This document shows, piece after piece, positions 25,370 through 35,120 of a stretch of 64,000 nucleotides of DNA (its first letter is position 1; each line of letters opens with the position of its first letter). Below the pieces are notes generated by a model. It was not told where the DNA came from, ran no database searches, and worked only from the letters and a program-made list of their open reading frames with translations. The position numbers and the translations under genes are program-made. The stretch is from NCBI GenBank assembly GCA_947480015.1, contig CANKBS010000015.1:1-64000 (forward strand), given 5' to 3'. This DNA is from Sphingobacteriaceae bacterium (GTDB taxonomy: Bacteria; Bacteroidota; Bacteroidia; B-17B0; Aurantibacillaceae).

Positions 25370-27511
25370 ATGTCACAAATAGGAATCACCCACAGTTTTG
25401 ATATCGGCGATGGCCGTATCGTTTCTTTAGAAACCGGCAAATTAGCCAAACAAGCCGATGGCTCAGTCGTTGTAAGATTAGGCGATACCATGATCTTAGC
25501 TACCATTGTTAGTAACAAGGATGCCAAAGAAGGTGTTGACTTTTTACCGCTTACCGTTGATTACCAGGAAAAATACGCCTCTGCAGGCCGTTTCCCTGGT
25601 GGATTTTTTAAACGCGAAGCCAAATTATCCGATTATGAAGTATTAATCAGTAGAATTGTTGACCGTGCATTACGTCCACAATTTCCTGATGATTACCATG
25701 CCGATACCCAGTTAATGTTATCTCTCATTTCTTCTGATAAAGAAAACATGCCCGATGCATTGGTTGGTTTAGCCGCTTCTGCAGCAATTGCAGTGAGTGA
25801 TATTCCTTTTAACGGACCAATCAGCGAAGTACGTGTGGCTAAAATTGATGGCAAATTGGTGGTTAACCCTACCAAATCGCAATTAGTTGGTAACACCCTC
25901 GAAATGATCGTGGCAGCATCTGCTACCGACATTGCTATGGTGGAAGGTGAAATGAGCGAAGTAAGCGAAGACGAAATGTTAGAAGCTATTAAGTTTGCTC
26001 ACGAGTCAATTAAATTACAAATTAATGCCATTAATGAATTCGCTAAAAAAGCAGGTTTAAAACCTAAACGCGACTACTGCCATGAAATTAATGATGCAGA
26101 TTTAAAAGCGAAAGTAATGAAAGAAACTTACGACGCTGTTTATGCTGCTGCTAAAAAATTAGATCCAAACAAAAACAACCGTAAAGTTAATTTTAAAGCG
26201 CCTTTAGAGGAATTTAAAAAACAATACACGGCTGAAGAGCTTGCTACCAGAGAATCTCTGATCAACAAATACTATCATGAAGTTGAATACGTGGCTGTTC
26301 GTCGTTTAGCAATTGACGAAAAAGTACGTTTAGATGGTCGTAAAACTACCGAAATCCGTCCAATCTGGGCTGAAGTTGGTTACTTACCTTCACCTCACGG
26401 AAGTGCTGTATTTACACGCGGTGAAACACAATCCTTAACCACCGTAACTTTAGGTACACCATTAGATAAATTAAGAATCGACGGTGCCTTTAACCAAGGT
26501 GAAGAAACTTTTATTTTACACTACAACTTCCCTGGTTTCAGTACCGGTGAGGCAAAACCTAACCGTGGCGTTGGTCGTCGCGAAGTTGGTCATGGTAATT
26601 TAGCTTTACGCGCTTTGAAAAAAGTAGTACCTACCGATTCGGGTTATACCATTCGTATTGTAAGCGATATTTTAGAAAGTAATGGTTCATCCAGTATGGC
26701 TACCGTTTGCGCGGGTTCATTAGCATTAATGGATGCGGGTGTGCAGATCAGAAAACCGGTGGCAGGTATTGCCATGGGTTTAATTACCGACGAAAAAGGT
26801 AACTACGCTATTTTATCCGATATCTTAGGTGATGAAGATCATTTAGGTGATATGGATTTTAAAGTGTGTGGTACCAAAGATGGTATTACTGCAGTTCAAA
26901 TGGATCTTAAAGTAAACGGTTTACCTTATGAAGTAATGGCTAAAGCCATGGAACAAGCTAAACAAGGTCGTTTACACATTATGAACGAAATGCTTAAAGC
27001 CATTGAAAAACCTCGTGAAGACTACAAACCTCACGCTCCACGTTTTGAGAAGATCGTTATTGCCGGTGAATTTATTGGCGCTATTATCGGACCAGGTGGT
27101 AAAGTTATTCAGGAAATGCAAAAAGCTACCAACACAACCATCGTTATTACCGAAGAAGGTAAAAATGGTATCGTTGAAATTTTTGGTACAAACTTAGCCG
27201 ACGTAACTGCTGCTAAAACACGTGTGAAGAACATTGTGGCTGTACCTGAATTAGGTGATATCTACCAAGCCAAGGTTAAAACAATTATGCCTTACGGTGC
27301 ATTTGTTGAAATTATGCCTGGTAAAGATGGTTTATTACACATTAGCGAATACGACTGGAAACGCATCGATACTTTAGAAGGTGTGTTAAAAGAAGGTGAT
27401 ATCATTGAAGTGAAATATGTTGGTGATGATCCTAAAACTAAAAAAATTAAATTAAGCCGTAAAGCTTTATTACCTAAGCCTGAAGGCCTGGTAGAAAAGA
27501 AAGAAGCTTAG
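25370..27511 (+). CDS. pnp: polyribonucleotide nucleotidyltransferase (PNPase)
   Basis: PNPase degrades RNA 3' to 5' with phosphate and forms part of the RNA degradosome-like machinery. At 713 residues it has two RNase PH-like domains. The first has [16 protein letters not shown] and [11 protein letters not shown]; the second has GTDSGYTI-like [27 protein letters not shown] and [16 protein letters not shown], with catalytic Asp residues. A KH domain ([20 protein letters not shown]) and a C-terminal S1 domain ([29 protein letters not shown]) follow. The leader carries a tandem repeat, and PNPase genes in other phyla are autoregulated through their leaders. A terminator follows. Confidence 0.97.
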   Translation: MSQIGITHSFDIGDGRIVSLETGKLAKQADGSVVVRLGDTMILATIVSNKDAKEGVDFLPLTVDYQEKYASAGRFPGGFFKREAKLSDYEVLISRIVDRALRPQFPDDYHADTQLMLSLISSDKENMPDALVGLAASAAIAVSDIPFNGPISEVRVAKIDGKLVVNPTKSQLVGNTLEMIVAASATDIAMVEGEMSEVSEDEMLEAIKFAHESIKLQINAINEFAKKAGLKPKRDYCHEINDADLKAKVMKETYDAVYAAAKKLDPNKNNRKVNFKAPLEEFKKQYTAEELATRESLINKYYHEVEYVAVRRLAIDEKVRLDGRKTTEIRPIWAEVGYLPSPHGSAVFTRGETQSLTTVTLGTPLDKLRIDGAFNQGEETFILHYNFPGFSTGEAKPNRGVGRREVGHGNLALRALKKVVPTDSGYTIRIVSDILESNGSSSMATVCAGSLALMDAGVQIRKPVAGIAMGLITDEKGNYAILSDILGDEDHLGDMDFKVCGTKDGITAVQMDLKVNGLPYEVMAKAMEQAKQGRLHIMNEMLKAIEKPREDYKPHAPRFEKIVIAGEFIGAIIGPGGKVIQEMQKATNTTIVITEEGKNGIVEIFGTNLADVTAAKTRVKNIVAVPELGDIYQAKVKTIMPYGAFVEIMPGKDGLLHISEYDWKRIDTLEGVLKEGDIIEVKYVGDDPKTKKIKLSRKALLPKPEGLVEKKEA

Positions 27512-27530
27512 TATTAACATAAACTCTAGT

Positions 27531-27554
27531 AAAGCGACCTCAAAGGGTCGCTTT
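27531..27554 (+). terminator. terminator of pnp
   Basis: AAAGCGACC (27531-27539) and GGTCGCTTT (27546-27554) form a 9-bp perfect stem with a 6-base loop and a T-run to 27559. Confidence 0.85.
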
Positions 27555-27610
27555 TTTTTATGGCGGAATATTAAATACGTTTCATCTTTTTTTTAAATAC
27601 CTTTGATGCA

Positions 27611-27868
27611 ATGAAATTAAAACGCCCCAATAAAAAACTCGAAGAACAGATTAAACAAGCTGTGAAAAATTTAGCTTGTCCTGTTCATGGTAAACCGGCT
27701 AAAATTAGCATGGAAAGCGAAACCGAAGAGGTTCAGGTGGAAGCCTGTTGCCCATTTTTTAAAAAGGATGTGATGATTGTTGGTGAACGCTTACGAAAAG
27801 ATTTTATTTACCGCGATGAAAAAACAAGAGAACGTTTAGAACGCGAGCGCAAAAAGGGTTTGATATAA
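27611..27868 (+). CDS. small conserved-looking cysteine protein of unknown function
   Basis: The protein has 85 residues and no signal peptide. A basic amphipathic helix (KRPNKKLEEQIKQAVKNL) is followed by CPVHGKPAK (Cys24) and a predicted two-strand hairpin. EACCPFFKKDV (Cys47, Cys48) and a very charged helix (ERLRKDFIYRDEKTRERLERERKK) end the protein. The C-x2-H ... CC spacing could hold a metal, but it matches no zinc ribbon I know. It sits between the pnp terminator and a kelch gene with its own short upstream region. The coding call rests on codon pattern and composition; the function is unknown. Confidence 0.65.
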   Translation: MKLKRPNKKLEEQIKQAVKNLACPVHGKPAKISMESETEEVQVEACCPFFKKDVMIVGERLRKDFIYRDEKTRERLERERKKGLI

Positions 27869-28001
27869 AATCCCTTTCCGTTGAACCCGAAATTAAATGG
27901 AGTACACTACCCTTTGTCTTTTAATAAGTCGGTACCTCTCCTTCAAAAATAAACATCAATCACGTGTTTAAGTTTTATAAATTAGCTTAAAATCACTATC
28001 C

Positions 28002-30326
28002 ATGAAAAAACTACTCCTTTTTTCAAGTTTTGTATTCATACAACTTAGTTTTTATTCACAAAATTATACCTGGGTTAAAGGCAGTAACACCTCCGGCTTG
28101 CCCGGCACCTATGGTACTCCTAACACCCCGGCGCCAACCAATAATCCCGGTGGTCGCCATGGTTGTGGCAAATGGGTAGATGCTGCAGGAAATTTATGGA
28201 TGTTCGGCGGTGAAGGCTATTCCAACTCAACAACATTGTGCTGGATGAATGATCTCTGGAAATATGAGATAAGTACCAATACATGGACCTGGATCCGTGG
28301 ATCAAATGCTCCAAACCAATTCGGTGCGTATGGCATACAAGGGGTTGCCACAGCTACCAATGAACCCGGTGCACGCGAATTCCCTGTCTGCTGGACGGAT
28401 GCATCCGGAAATTTCTGGATGTTTGGCGGCGATGGATGGGATGCAATAAATACCTTCGGAAGATTAAGTGATTTATGGAAATACAATCCCAGTTTAAATC
28501 AATGGACCTGGATAAAAGGATTTAACCTCGCCATGCAAAACGGTATCTATGGCACGCAAGGTTCTCCTGCCCTTACTAGTAATCCGGGCGGACGCTATGG
28601 TGCAGGCACTTGGAAAGATGCGGCAGGTGACTTCTGGATGTTTGGGGGGCGCGGATTTGCTGCAGCTGGCGGTCAGGGTTATTTAAATGATCTTTGGAGA
28701 TACAATTTGGCTTCTAATCAATGGACCTGGATGAGCGGCACAAATGTTACAGGTCAGTATGGTTTGTATGGTACCCAATCGGTGCCTTCTGTTACCAATG
28801 CACCCGGCGCACGATATTTCCCATCATGCTGGTATGATGCGAATGGAAATCTCTATTTATTAGGTGGTCTGGGTTTTGCCACATCTACGGTAAATTATTT
28901 AAATGACCTTTGGAAATTTAATCCTACAACGCTTACTTGGAATTGGATTGGCGGATCAAGCGCCATCAATGCAACCAGTACCTTTGGCCCGCAAGGAAAT
29001 TATTCTGCTACCACCTTTCCCGGAGCCCGCATGGCAAGCGCTGCCTGGAAGGATAACAATGGAAAATTCTGGATGTTTGGTGGACAAGGTTACTCGTCGG
29101 GGTATGGTGAATTAAACGAGCTTTTTATGTATGACCCGCTTACCAATCAATGGGCATGGATTAAAGGTTCTACGGCACCAAATCAAAATGGCACTTATGG
29201 CACACTCGGTGCACCGGCTGTGCCCAACACACCGGGTGCGCGCACCTATAACACCTGGTGGAAGGACCTGACCGGTACCTTCTGGTTATTTGGTGGTGAA
29301 GGTTTTGATGCCGCATCTACCACCGCCGATCATATGAATGATCTCTGGAAATTCGGGATCCCCTGCACAGCCGATAGCATCAAGGTATTGCCTAGCAAAA
29401 CAGTGTGTAGTGGTGCAAGTCTAACCTTTACCGCCATGAGCCAGGTGCCTGCTAACATTATTTGGTACAACACCCCAAGTTCAACCGCCTCCATTTCAGC
29501 TGGAACTATTTTTTCAACGGTCCCTCTTACTGCCATTTCCTCCCCGTCTGTTTACAGCTATTATGCCGAATCCAACTCCTGCACACTCAGTCCGAGAAGT
29601 GCTGTGAGTATAACGGTTAACCCATTGCCGACAATTTCAATAGCCGGACCAACCTTAGTTTGTTCAGGAACACTTAACAGTTATACCGCTAGCGGAGCGA
29701 GCACCTATACATGGAGTACTGGAGCCACTGGACTTACCGGCACTATTAGTTCAGGGGTGTCAGGTTATACCTGCACAGTACTTGGTAACAATTCGTTTGG
29801 ATGCGAGAATAGTGTTAACTTTGTTATCAGCGTTCTTCCGGCACCTAGCCTAAGTATAACCAGTTCTCATTCCCTCATGTGTAAAGGAGAAACCGCTACA
29901 ATTACAGCCAGTGGGGCTATTAGTTATACATGGACAGGTAATATCACCAGTGCAAGTTTTACAGTGAATCCCGCTCAAACCACTAGTTATACCTTAATTG
30001 CCACTGGCAGCAATGCTTGCGAAGCTAAAACAACTTTTACGCAATCGGTTAAACTATGTACAGGAATAACTGAATTAAGTAATTCGGAATTAGATTGGCA
30101 ACTGTATCCAAACCCAAGTCAAGGAAATTTATCGCTGTTTTTAAATCCGTCGAAAATAGCCACACGATTGGTCATTTTAAATTCACTTGGCCAAATTGTA
30201 TTTGAACAAAATCTTCTTTCGACGTTTACTACCATTAACACAAACTTAGCAGCAGGATTTTATTATGCTTATGTGAGTGGTGATGGAATTAAATCGGCCA
30301 CTATCAAACTAAAAATAGAACATTAA
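28002..30326 (+). CDS. secreted kelch-repeat protein with PKD-like region and T9SS type A sorting domain
   Basis: The protein has 774 residues. A signal peptide (MKKLLLFSSFVFIQLSFYSQ) is followed by six kelch-type blades of about 70 residues (about 23-455), each with W(T/A)WI.GS, G.YGT, PG(G/A)R, FWMFGG.G and LNDLWKY. Six or seven such blades form a beta-propeller. Residues about 455-690 hold three Ig/PKD-like modules (ICSGTLNSYTASGASTYTWS-like). The C-terminus has LYPNPSQGNLSLFLN and FYYAYVSGDGIKSATIKLKI, the sorting domain. Propellers of this type bind sugars or proteins; no galactose oxidase catalytic residues are obvious. Its stop overlaps the convergent neighbour's stop by 4 bases. Confidence 0.88.
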   Translation: MKKLLLFSSFVFIQLSFYSQNYTWVKGSNTSGLPGTYGTPNTPAPTNNPGGRHGCGKWVDAAGNLWMFGGEGYSNSTTLCWMNDLWKYEISTNTWTWIRGSNAPNQFGAYGIQGVATATNEPGAREFPVCWTDASGNFWMFGGDGWDAINTFGRLSDLWKYNPSLNQWTWIKGFNLAMQNGIYGTQGSPALTSNPGGRYGAGTWKDAAGDFWMFGGRGFAAAGGQGYLNDLWRYNLASNQWTWMSGTNVTGQYGLYGTQSVPSVTNAPGARYFPSCWYDANGNLYLLGGLGFATSTVNYLNDLWKFNPTTLTWNWIGGSSAINATSTFGPQGNYSATTFPGARMASAAWKDNNGKFWMFGGQGYSSGYGELNELFMYDPLTNQWAWIKGSTAPNQNGTYGTLGAPAVPNTPGARTYNTWWKDLTGTFWLFGGEGFDAASTTADHMNDLWKFGIPCTADSIKVLPSKTVCSGASLTFTAMSQVPANIIWYNTPSSTASISAGTIFSTVPLTAISSPSVYSYYAESNSCTLSPRSAVSITVNPLPTISIAGPTLVCSGTLNSYTASGASTYTWSTGATGLTGTISSGVSGYTCTVLGNNSFGCENSVNFVISVLPAPSLSITSSHSLMCKGETATITASGAISYTWTGNITSASFTVNPAQTTSYTLIATGSNACEAKTTFTQSVKLCTGITELSNSELDWQLYPNPSQGNLSLFLNPSKIATRLVILNSLGQIVFEQNLLSTFTTINTNLAAGFYYAYVSGDGIKSATIKLKIEH

Positions 30327-31765
30327 TTTCGGCTTTGATAATACCGTAGGTAGCTGCTGCGCCAGTTTTTGTTTGCTTCGGCATTATAACGTTCCATGAG
30401 TGGGTAATTATCGGTATTAATTAAGGTGCAAGTCTCCATACGTTCATGCAGTTCATATGGATAGTTACCAAGTGCACCTAAACAAGCGATCACAATCAAG
30501 TTTCTGTAATTTTCATTCGCCGAGGCAGAACAAAGTTTTACCTGAAAGCCCGCTTGCTTAAGTGTATTCAGCAATATGCGAGTACCTAAACCTTTAGTGC
30601 CACTTAAATACCCGTGCCAGTTGATGATTAGAAGCGCCGAATCATTTAAGTTTTGTTTTAAGCGATTCAAACTTTCTAAAGTTAGGATATGAGAAGGTTG
30701 TTCCTCAGCTTTGAAAACATCGGCCAATACCAAATCGTATTTTGATGTGCAAGCGTTTAAAAAATATCTGGCGTCTGTTTCAAAAGTTTGAATGTTATTA
30801 TCCAGAAAAAAAAAATCCTTCGCGGCTTTTATGATACGACCATCGAGTTCTACACCATCACAACGATAGTTTTTCCTTAGTAATAAATTTGCCGAGAGAC
30901 CTCCTCCCAAACCTAATACCAGTGAAGTTTTTGGTAAGTAAGATGGATGGATAATCGTATCCAACAAACGCATGTACTCAGATACAGATCGTTTAGTCAT
31001 TACATTCATTTCGGTTTGAATGATGCTGTTAATTTGTAAAATACGAACAACTTCTTTTTTTTTATTTAAAATTTCCTTCACCTCTAAATGTCCCATGAGT
31101 CCATCTGAAACCGCTAAGGACTTATAGCTCTGAGCTATAAATTGAAAATTAAGATAAGAAATAACCGCCAACATAAAGATCTGGGGGAAACGAATCATTT
31201 TTAACACACTAAACGTTGCCAATAATAGGGTGCCTCCAAATAAAAACAAACAAATGTTTAAACCGTAAGCAGGAATAAGATAGAATCCACAAAAAAAAGT
31301 CGCAAAAATACCACCTGCCGTAGATACCGCATAAACAGTGCCACTCACCTTCCCTGCCCCATCCTCAGACCTACTTTGCAAGTGAATAAACAAGGGCGAA
31401 GAGGCCCCCAAAAAAAACACCGGTAAAAACAATAACAAGCTGCTGCTTAAAACAACTCCCGTTAAAAACGGAAGATAAGAAATACGAGGCACGACATAAT
31501 AACTAATAACAGGCATGGCCATCACAAATAAGGCAGCCAAACTTAATACTTGAAACAAGGTTGCAGGAAGGTTTGATTTTTTATGACTTAACCAGCCACC
31601 TGCAAAGTATCCTAGTGCCAGTGCAACTAGGGTGATGCCCATCACGGCAGCCCAAACAAATAAACTGCTACCAAAAATTGGAGCAAGCAACTTGGCCCCA
31701 CATAGTTCGGCGGCCATTACTGCTGCACCTTCTATAAAACTCAGTAACAATAATCGTTTAAGCAT
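30323..31765 (-). CDS. membrane-bound spermidine synthase-like (fused MFS/spermidine synthase) protein
   Basis: The protein has 480 residues. The first about 210 residues form seven or so membrane helices typical of the fused family (AKLLAPIFGSSLFVWAAVMG, GYFAGGWLSHK). The C-terminal half is a Rossmann methyltransferase-like spermidine synthase domain: LGLGGGLSANLLLRKNYRCDGVELDGRIIKAAKDFF (about 284-320), DARYFL and LVLADVFKAEEQPSHILTLESL. Whether it makes polyamines is unknown, since members of the fused family are mostly untested. The gene lies 8 bases downstream of the GlcNAc kinase gene, so they are likely co-transcribed. Confidence 0.8.
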   Translation of the reverse strand: MLKRLLLLSFIEGAAVMAAELCGAKLLAPIFGSSLFVWAAVMGITLVALALGYFAGGWLSHKKSNLPATLFQVLSLAALFVMAMPVISYYVVPRISYLPFLTGVVLSSSLLLFLPVFFLGASSPLFIHLQSRSEDGAGKVSGTVYAVSTAGGIFATFFCGFYLIPAYGLNICLFLFGGTLLLATFSVLKMIRFPQIFMLAVISYLNFQFIAQSYKSLAVSDGLMGHLEVKEILNKKKEVVRILQINSIIQTEMNVMTKRSVSEYMRLLDTIIHPSYLPKTSLVLGLGGGLSANLLLRKNYRCDGVELDGRIIKAAKDFFFLDNNIQTFETDARYFLNACTSKYDLVLADVFKAEEQPSHILTLESLNRLKQNLNDSALLIINWHGYLSGTKGLGTRILLNTLKQAGFQVKLCSASANENYRNLIVIACLGALGNYPYELHERMETCTLINTDNYPLMERYNAEANKNWRSSYLRYYQSRN

Positions 31766-31773
31766 GTGTCTAA

Positions 31774-32619
31774 TTATTGTGTGTGAAATGCGATCAATCC
31801 TTCCATGGGCGATTGAATAACATTACCCATTTCGTAACCATGTTTCTTTGCCACTTTTGCAATTAATTCCTTATAATAATACCCTATCGATCCAACCGTA
31901 TGTACTTTGTATTTTTTAGAATTACTGTATTTGTTTATTTGTTGTACAAAAAATGTATCAAAACATTCTTCCAACACACGCATCACATCAGCGTATTGCA
32001 AGTGTTTACTAACAAACAAACTTACGGTAGCTAAGTATTTTGCGGGCACACTGTTTTTATAAACATTATCCAGAATCACCTCCCTATTAAAGCCAGCTGC
32101 TTCAAAAGCTTTAACCAAGTCGGCTTGTAAACGATCTTCAAAATAATCGCGAATAAAACACTTACCAATCTGCGAGCCTCCGCCATGGTCGCTCCACAAA
32201 TAGCCTGTAGAAGGGACATTTTCAAGAATGTGAGATCCATCATACAAACAACTGTTGCTGCCGGTACCTAAAATAGAGGCAATGCCCCAATCGCGTTTAC
32301 ATAAAGCTCTGGCGGCTGCTAATAAATCATGTGAGACATTTATTTTTGAAATATCGAGGGTAAGTGATAAACACTCTTCAATTAACCTACATTTTTCGGG
32401 CGTAGAACAACCGGCCCCATAATAATGAATTTCCGTTACCAGATGTAAAACCTCTGGTAAATGTGGTTTTAAATGGTTTAGAATTTCAAGATTGATTTGA
32501 TCGCGTGTTTGAAAGTAAGGATTAAAACCAATGGTTTTCACTTGCTTAATAATTTCCGAACCTTTTAAAAGAGTCCAATCCGTTTTAGTAGAGCCGCTAT
32601 CGGCAATCATCACATACAT
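31774..32619 (-). CDS. N-acetylglucosamine kinase (BadF/BadG/BcrA/BcrD ATPase family)
   Basis: The protein has 281 residues of the ASKHA fold. The phosphate-1 motif DSGSTKTDW is at 7-15, a catalytic Asp at Asp98 (VSHDLLAAARAL) and the phosphate-2 motif GTGSNS at 118-123. A conserved YLWSDHGGGSQIGK segment follows, and TVGSIGYYY is near the end. Members phosphorylate N-acetylglucosamine released during cell-wall recycling or glycan breakdown; the exact sugar is an inference. The spermidine synthase-like gene follows after 8 bases. A terminator lies upstream, closing the rpsP transcript. Confidence 0.85.
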   Translation of the reverse strand: MYVMIADSGSTKTDWTLLKGSEIIKQVKTIGFNPYFQTRDQINLEILNHLKPHLPEVLHLVTEIHYYGAGCSTPEKCRLIEECLSLTLDISKINVSHDLLAAARALCKRDWGIASILGTGSNSCLYDGSHILENVPSTGYLWSDHGGGSQIGKCFIRDYFEDRLQADLVKAFEAAGFNREVILDNVYKNSVPAKYLATVSLFVSKHLQYADVMRVLEECFDTFFVQQINKYSNSKKYKVHTVGSIGYYYKELIAKVAKKHGYEMGNVIQSPMEGLIAFHTQ

Positions 32620-32638
32620 GCGCGCAAAATAGCAAAAA

Positions 32639-32666
32639 AAAGCCGTCCCAAAATTGAGACGGCTTT
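32639..32666 (-). terminator. terminator of rpsP
   Basis: AAAGCCGTC (32639-32647) pairs with GACGGCTTT (32658-32666), extended inside by CAA/TTG. The minus-strand T-run lies at 32634-32640. Confidence 0.8.
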
Positions 32667-32684
32667 CTAAAAATAAAAATATTA

Positions 32685-33227
32685 TTAACCGTTAGTTTCC
32701 TCAGTTGCTGGAGCATCTGCTATTGGAGCATCTGCTACTGGAGCTTCCTCTGCCGGAGCAGCCTGACTTGCAGCAATTTTAGCAGCCACTTTTACTGCTT
32801 TAGCGTCTTTCGAAGCACTTTCAGCTTTATGACGATCACTCGCTTTTTGAGAACTTTCAGATTTTAACTTGTCGTGTTTGCCAAGAATTTTACCTGATTT
32901 TTCATCTAACCATTTGTTGAATTTTTCTTCAACTTGCGCTTCGGTTAACGCACCTTTTTTCATACCTTCAATTAAGTGCTTTTTCATCATAACACCTTTG
33001 TACGATAAAATCGCACGAGCGGTATCAGTTGGTTGAGCGCCTTTCATTAACCAATTCAAAGTAGAATCGAAATTAATGTCAATTGTTGCCGGATTTGAAT
33101 TAGGATTGTAGGTACCTAATTTTTCGATAAATTTTCCATCGCGTGGTGCACGACCATCCGCAACTACCAAATGATAAAAAGCTGAATCTTTTTTACCATG
33201 TCTTTGTAGTCTAATCTTTACTGCCAT
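32685..33227 (-). CDS. rpsP: 30S ribosomal protein S16 with extended C-terminus
   Basis: Residues 1-80 are S16: [37 protein letters not shown] and [18 protein letters not shown]. The rest, to 180 residues in all, is a Bacteroidota-type extension: a helical, Lys/Glu-rich part and then an Ala/Pro/Glu tail with three near-copies of [10 protein letters not shown]. The typical core is about 80-100 residues. S16 binds 16S rRNA in the 30S body. The adjacent genes are not the usual rimM-trmD partners. Its own promoter lies just upstream at 33254-33287 (minus). Confidence 0.95.
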   Translation of the reverse strand: MAVKIRLQRHGKKDSAFYHLVVADGRAPRDGKFIEKLGTYNPNSNPATIDINFDSTLNWLMKGAQPTDTARAILSYKGVMMKKHLIEGMKKGALTEAQVEEKFNKWLDEKSGKILGKHDKLKSESSQKASDRHKAESASKDAKAVKVAAKIAASQAAPAEEAPVADAPIADAPATEETNG

Positions 33228-33253
33228 TTTTTATTGTTTTTAAATTAAGGTCG

Positions 33254-33287
33254 CAAATATCGTAATTTATTCTGGTTTTTACAAAAA
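33254..33287 (-). promoter_or_regulatory. promoter of rpsP
   Basis: On the minus strand TTTTTG (complement of 33282-33287) is followed after 20 bases by GATATTTG (complement of 33254-33261). This is one mismatch from TTTG/TAnnTTTG with ideal spacing. Confidence 0.6.
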
Positions 33288-33324
33288 TCGTTTAAAATAA
33301 CTTACTTAAACCCATAAAAAGTAC

Positions 33325-33332
33325 TACTTTTG
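33325..33332 (+). promoter_or_regulatory. -7 promoter element of the universal stress protein gene
   Basis: TACTTTTG matches TAnnTTTG and lies 20 bases before the ATG at 33353. The -33 element is not evident. Confidence 0.4.
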
Positions 33333-33352
33333 TTTCTGCTAAACCTATATTC

Positions 33353-34180
33353 ATGCAAATTAAAGAAAGAGGAGTTATTTTAATTCCGATTGATTTTACT
33401 AAACAATCCTTAGCAGCGATCAAGCAGTCTTACAATCTTGCTAAGTACACGCATTCTAAATTAGTTCTTTTAAATGCATTTGAGGATGCGGAAGATGAAA
33501 GTAGAGATGCCCTAGATAAATTGGCTAAACTAACTGAGCACGAAAGTGGTGTGCCAACCGAATACCTAAGTTTAAAAGGGGATATTTATGCCCTTAGTGA
33601 TAAAATTGCTGAAGAAATAAAGGCAACCCTCATTATTGCCGGTCTCGAAAGCCATATGCGTTTTCGTAACATCATAGGTTCAAGCGCCTCAAAACTTATT
33701 CGTAAAGCACCTTGTCCTGTTATTACCATTCGTGGAAACGATCACCGTGATGGATGTGAAAATATTTTATTACCCCTCGATCTTTCACCCGAAACCCGCG
33801 AAAAAACAGATACCGCAGTGCAATTTGCCCGTTATTTTGGTGCAAGTATCCGTATATTGGGTGTTTTTGATGAAAAAGATACGGATTATGAAAATAAACT
33901 TCTAGCCTACTCTTTTCAGGTAAAACAATTCATAAAAAGCAAGGGCATTTCCTGTACCAATAAATCCATTCCTACCAACGATATTGCTCAAACTGTGGTT
34001 GATTATGGTAATAAAATTGAAGCCGATTTAATTATGATTATGAACAAACCCGGCCTAAATGTGGGGGAGTTTTTTAAAGGGACCGATTCACAACGCATTG
34101 TTGATATCTCTAACATTCCTGTTATGACCATTCAACCAATGAAACGTGAAAATATGATGAGTTTCGGTACAGGATTCTAA
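33353..34180 (+). CDS. universal stress protein, two tandem USP domains
   Basis: The protein has 275 residues with two UspA-fold halves. The first half has ILIPIDFTKQSLAAIKQSYNLAK and GSSASKLIRKAPCPVITIRGN. The second half begins ENILLPLDLSPETREKTDTAVQFAR and ends FFKGTDSQRIVDISNIPVMTIQP. The nucleotide-binding G-2x-G-9x-G(S/T) pattern is only partly kept, so ATP binding is uncertain. A homologous two-domain protein is encoded at 56242-57144. Such proteins accumulate under starvation or envelope stress; a specific role cannot be given. Confidence 0.87.
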   Translation: MQIKERGVILIPIDFTKQSLAAIKQSYNLAKYTHSKLVLLNAFEDAEDESRDALDKLAKLTEHESGVPTEYLSLKGDIYALSDKIAEEIKATLIIAGLESHMRFRNIIGSSASKLIRKAPCPVITIRGNDHRDGCENILLPLDLSPETREKTDTAVQFARYFGASIRILGVFDEKDTDYENKLLAYSFQVKQFIKSKGISCTNKSIPTNDIAQTVVDYGNKIEADLIMIMNKPGLNVGEFFKGTDSQRIVDISNIPVMTIQPMKRENMMSFGTGF

Positions 34181-34183
34181 AAC

Positions 34184-35110
34184 TTAAGTACCCTGAATTT
34201 TTGAATACTTGGTTGTGCCGGCAGGATCAACCAGGGTTAGTGTTTCGATAGCCTTCGTCTTTTCTTCGGGAGTTCCTCCTTTAAAAATATTAATTAACTC
34301 ATCGCGTTTAGCATTAAAAAACACTTGCATGTTAATGGATGCAGGTCTAACCCGATACACCGGAATTAATAATTCTAGCGACTTTAAAATGGCCGCCCTG
34401 CCATCATCAGGACTTTCATACATTTTATCCAAACCATTCATGCAATACTCATACATGCAATCGCGTATGCCTTTAAATACGGGTTGCAGCGTGTTTTCTA
34501 CCAACCAATAACGACCTTTTTGGCTCACACCACCATCGTTACTTTTCCAACCGGACTCCGGTGCATTTTGAGCGTTTTGTACTACCAGTTGGGCTTTTTG
34601 CCAGTATGGTGTGCCTCCTAATGGTGCAAAGGAATCATAATCGGCCGCTAAAATAACATAAGCATAATACTGTAAAACCGAAGTTAAATTATTTTGAAAG
34701 GTGTTGATGTTAAATTCCAATTGGGTAAACTGTTGAAATTTAAATTGAAATTTATCATCTTCAACATTTAAAACCGGGGTGTAAAAACCACTTTTATAAA
34801 CCGGCCGACGACTCTGAACTTGAATGGTGCCGCCATATTCATCACTTCCTAAGGATTCTTTTATAATGATGAGTATCGAACATTCGATTTTTTCCTGACT
34901 GGTAAAGTTTTCATTTGTCCAACGCGTGTTATTCATGAAGGCAGTCACCACACTTTTCATCTGATCGAAAATTTGTTTGTTGGTAGAACCTTGTATTTGA
35001 GTATAATTAATTTCAATGGTACAATTCAATTCCTGTGCTGAACCCGAAACCCAAAGCAAGCAAAACAAAGAGACAAGAATAACTTTTATTTTATTAAAAA
35101 ATGGAAACAT
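34184..35110 (-). CDS. DUF4835 family protein (PorD-like)
   Basis: From the ATG at 35110 the protein has 308 residues: a signal peptide (FFNKIKVILVSLFCLLWVSGSAQ) then a beta-rich mature part starting QELNCTIEINYTQIQG. Landmarks of DUF4835 are NTRWTNENFTSQEKIECSILI, the NVEDDKFQF-like strand, YYAYVILAADYDSFAPLGGTPYWQKAQ and a helical end with RPASINMQVFF. Members are linked to the T9SS in some reports (PorD). An ATG at 35173 would overlap coaBC by 53 bases and place residues before the signal peptide, so 35110 is better. It is the last gene of the bamD-rpoZ-coaBC-DUF4835 operon. Confidence 0.88.
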   Translation of the reverse strand: MFPFFNKIKVILVSLFCLLWVSGSAQELNCTIEINYTQIQGSTNKQIFDQMKSVVTAFMNNTRWTNENFTSQEKIECSILIIIKESLGSDEYGGTIQVQSRRPVYKSGFYTPVLNVEDDKFQFKFQQFTQLEFNINTFQNNLTSVLQYYAYVILAADYDSFAPLGGTPYWQKAQLVVQNAQNAPESGWKSNDGGVSQKGRYWLVENTLQPVFKGIRDCMYEYCMNGLDKMYESPDDGRAAILKSLELLIPVYRVRPASINMQVFFNAKRDELINIFKGGTPEEKTKAIETLTLVDPAGTTKYSKIQGT

Positions 35111-35120
35111 GATGCTAAAA

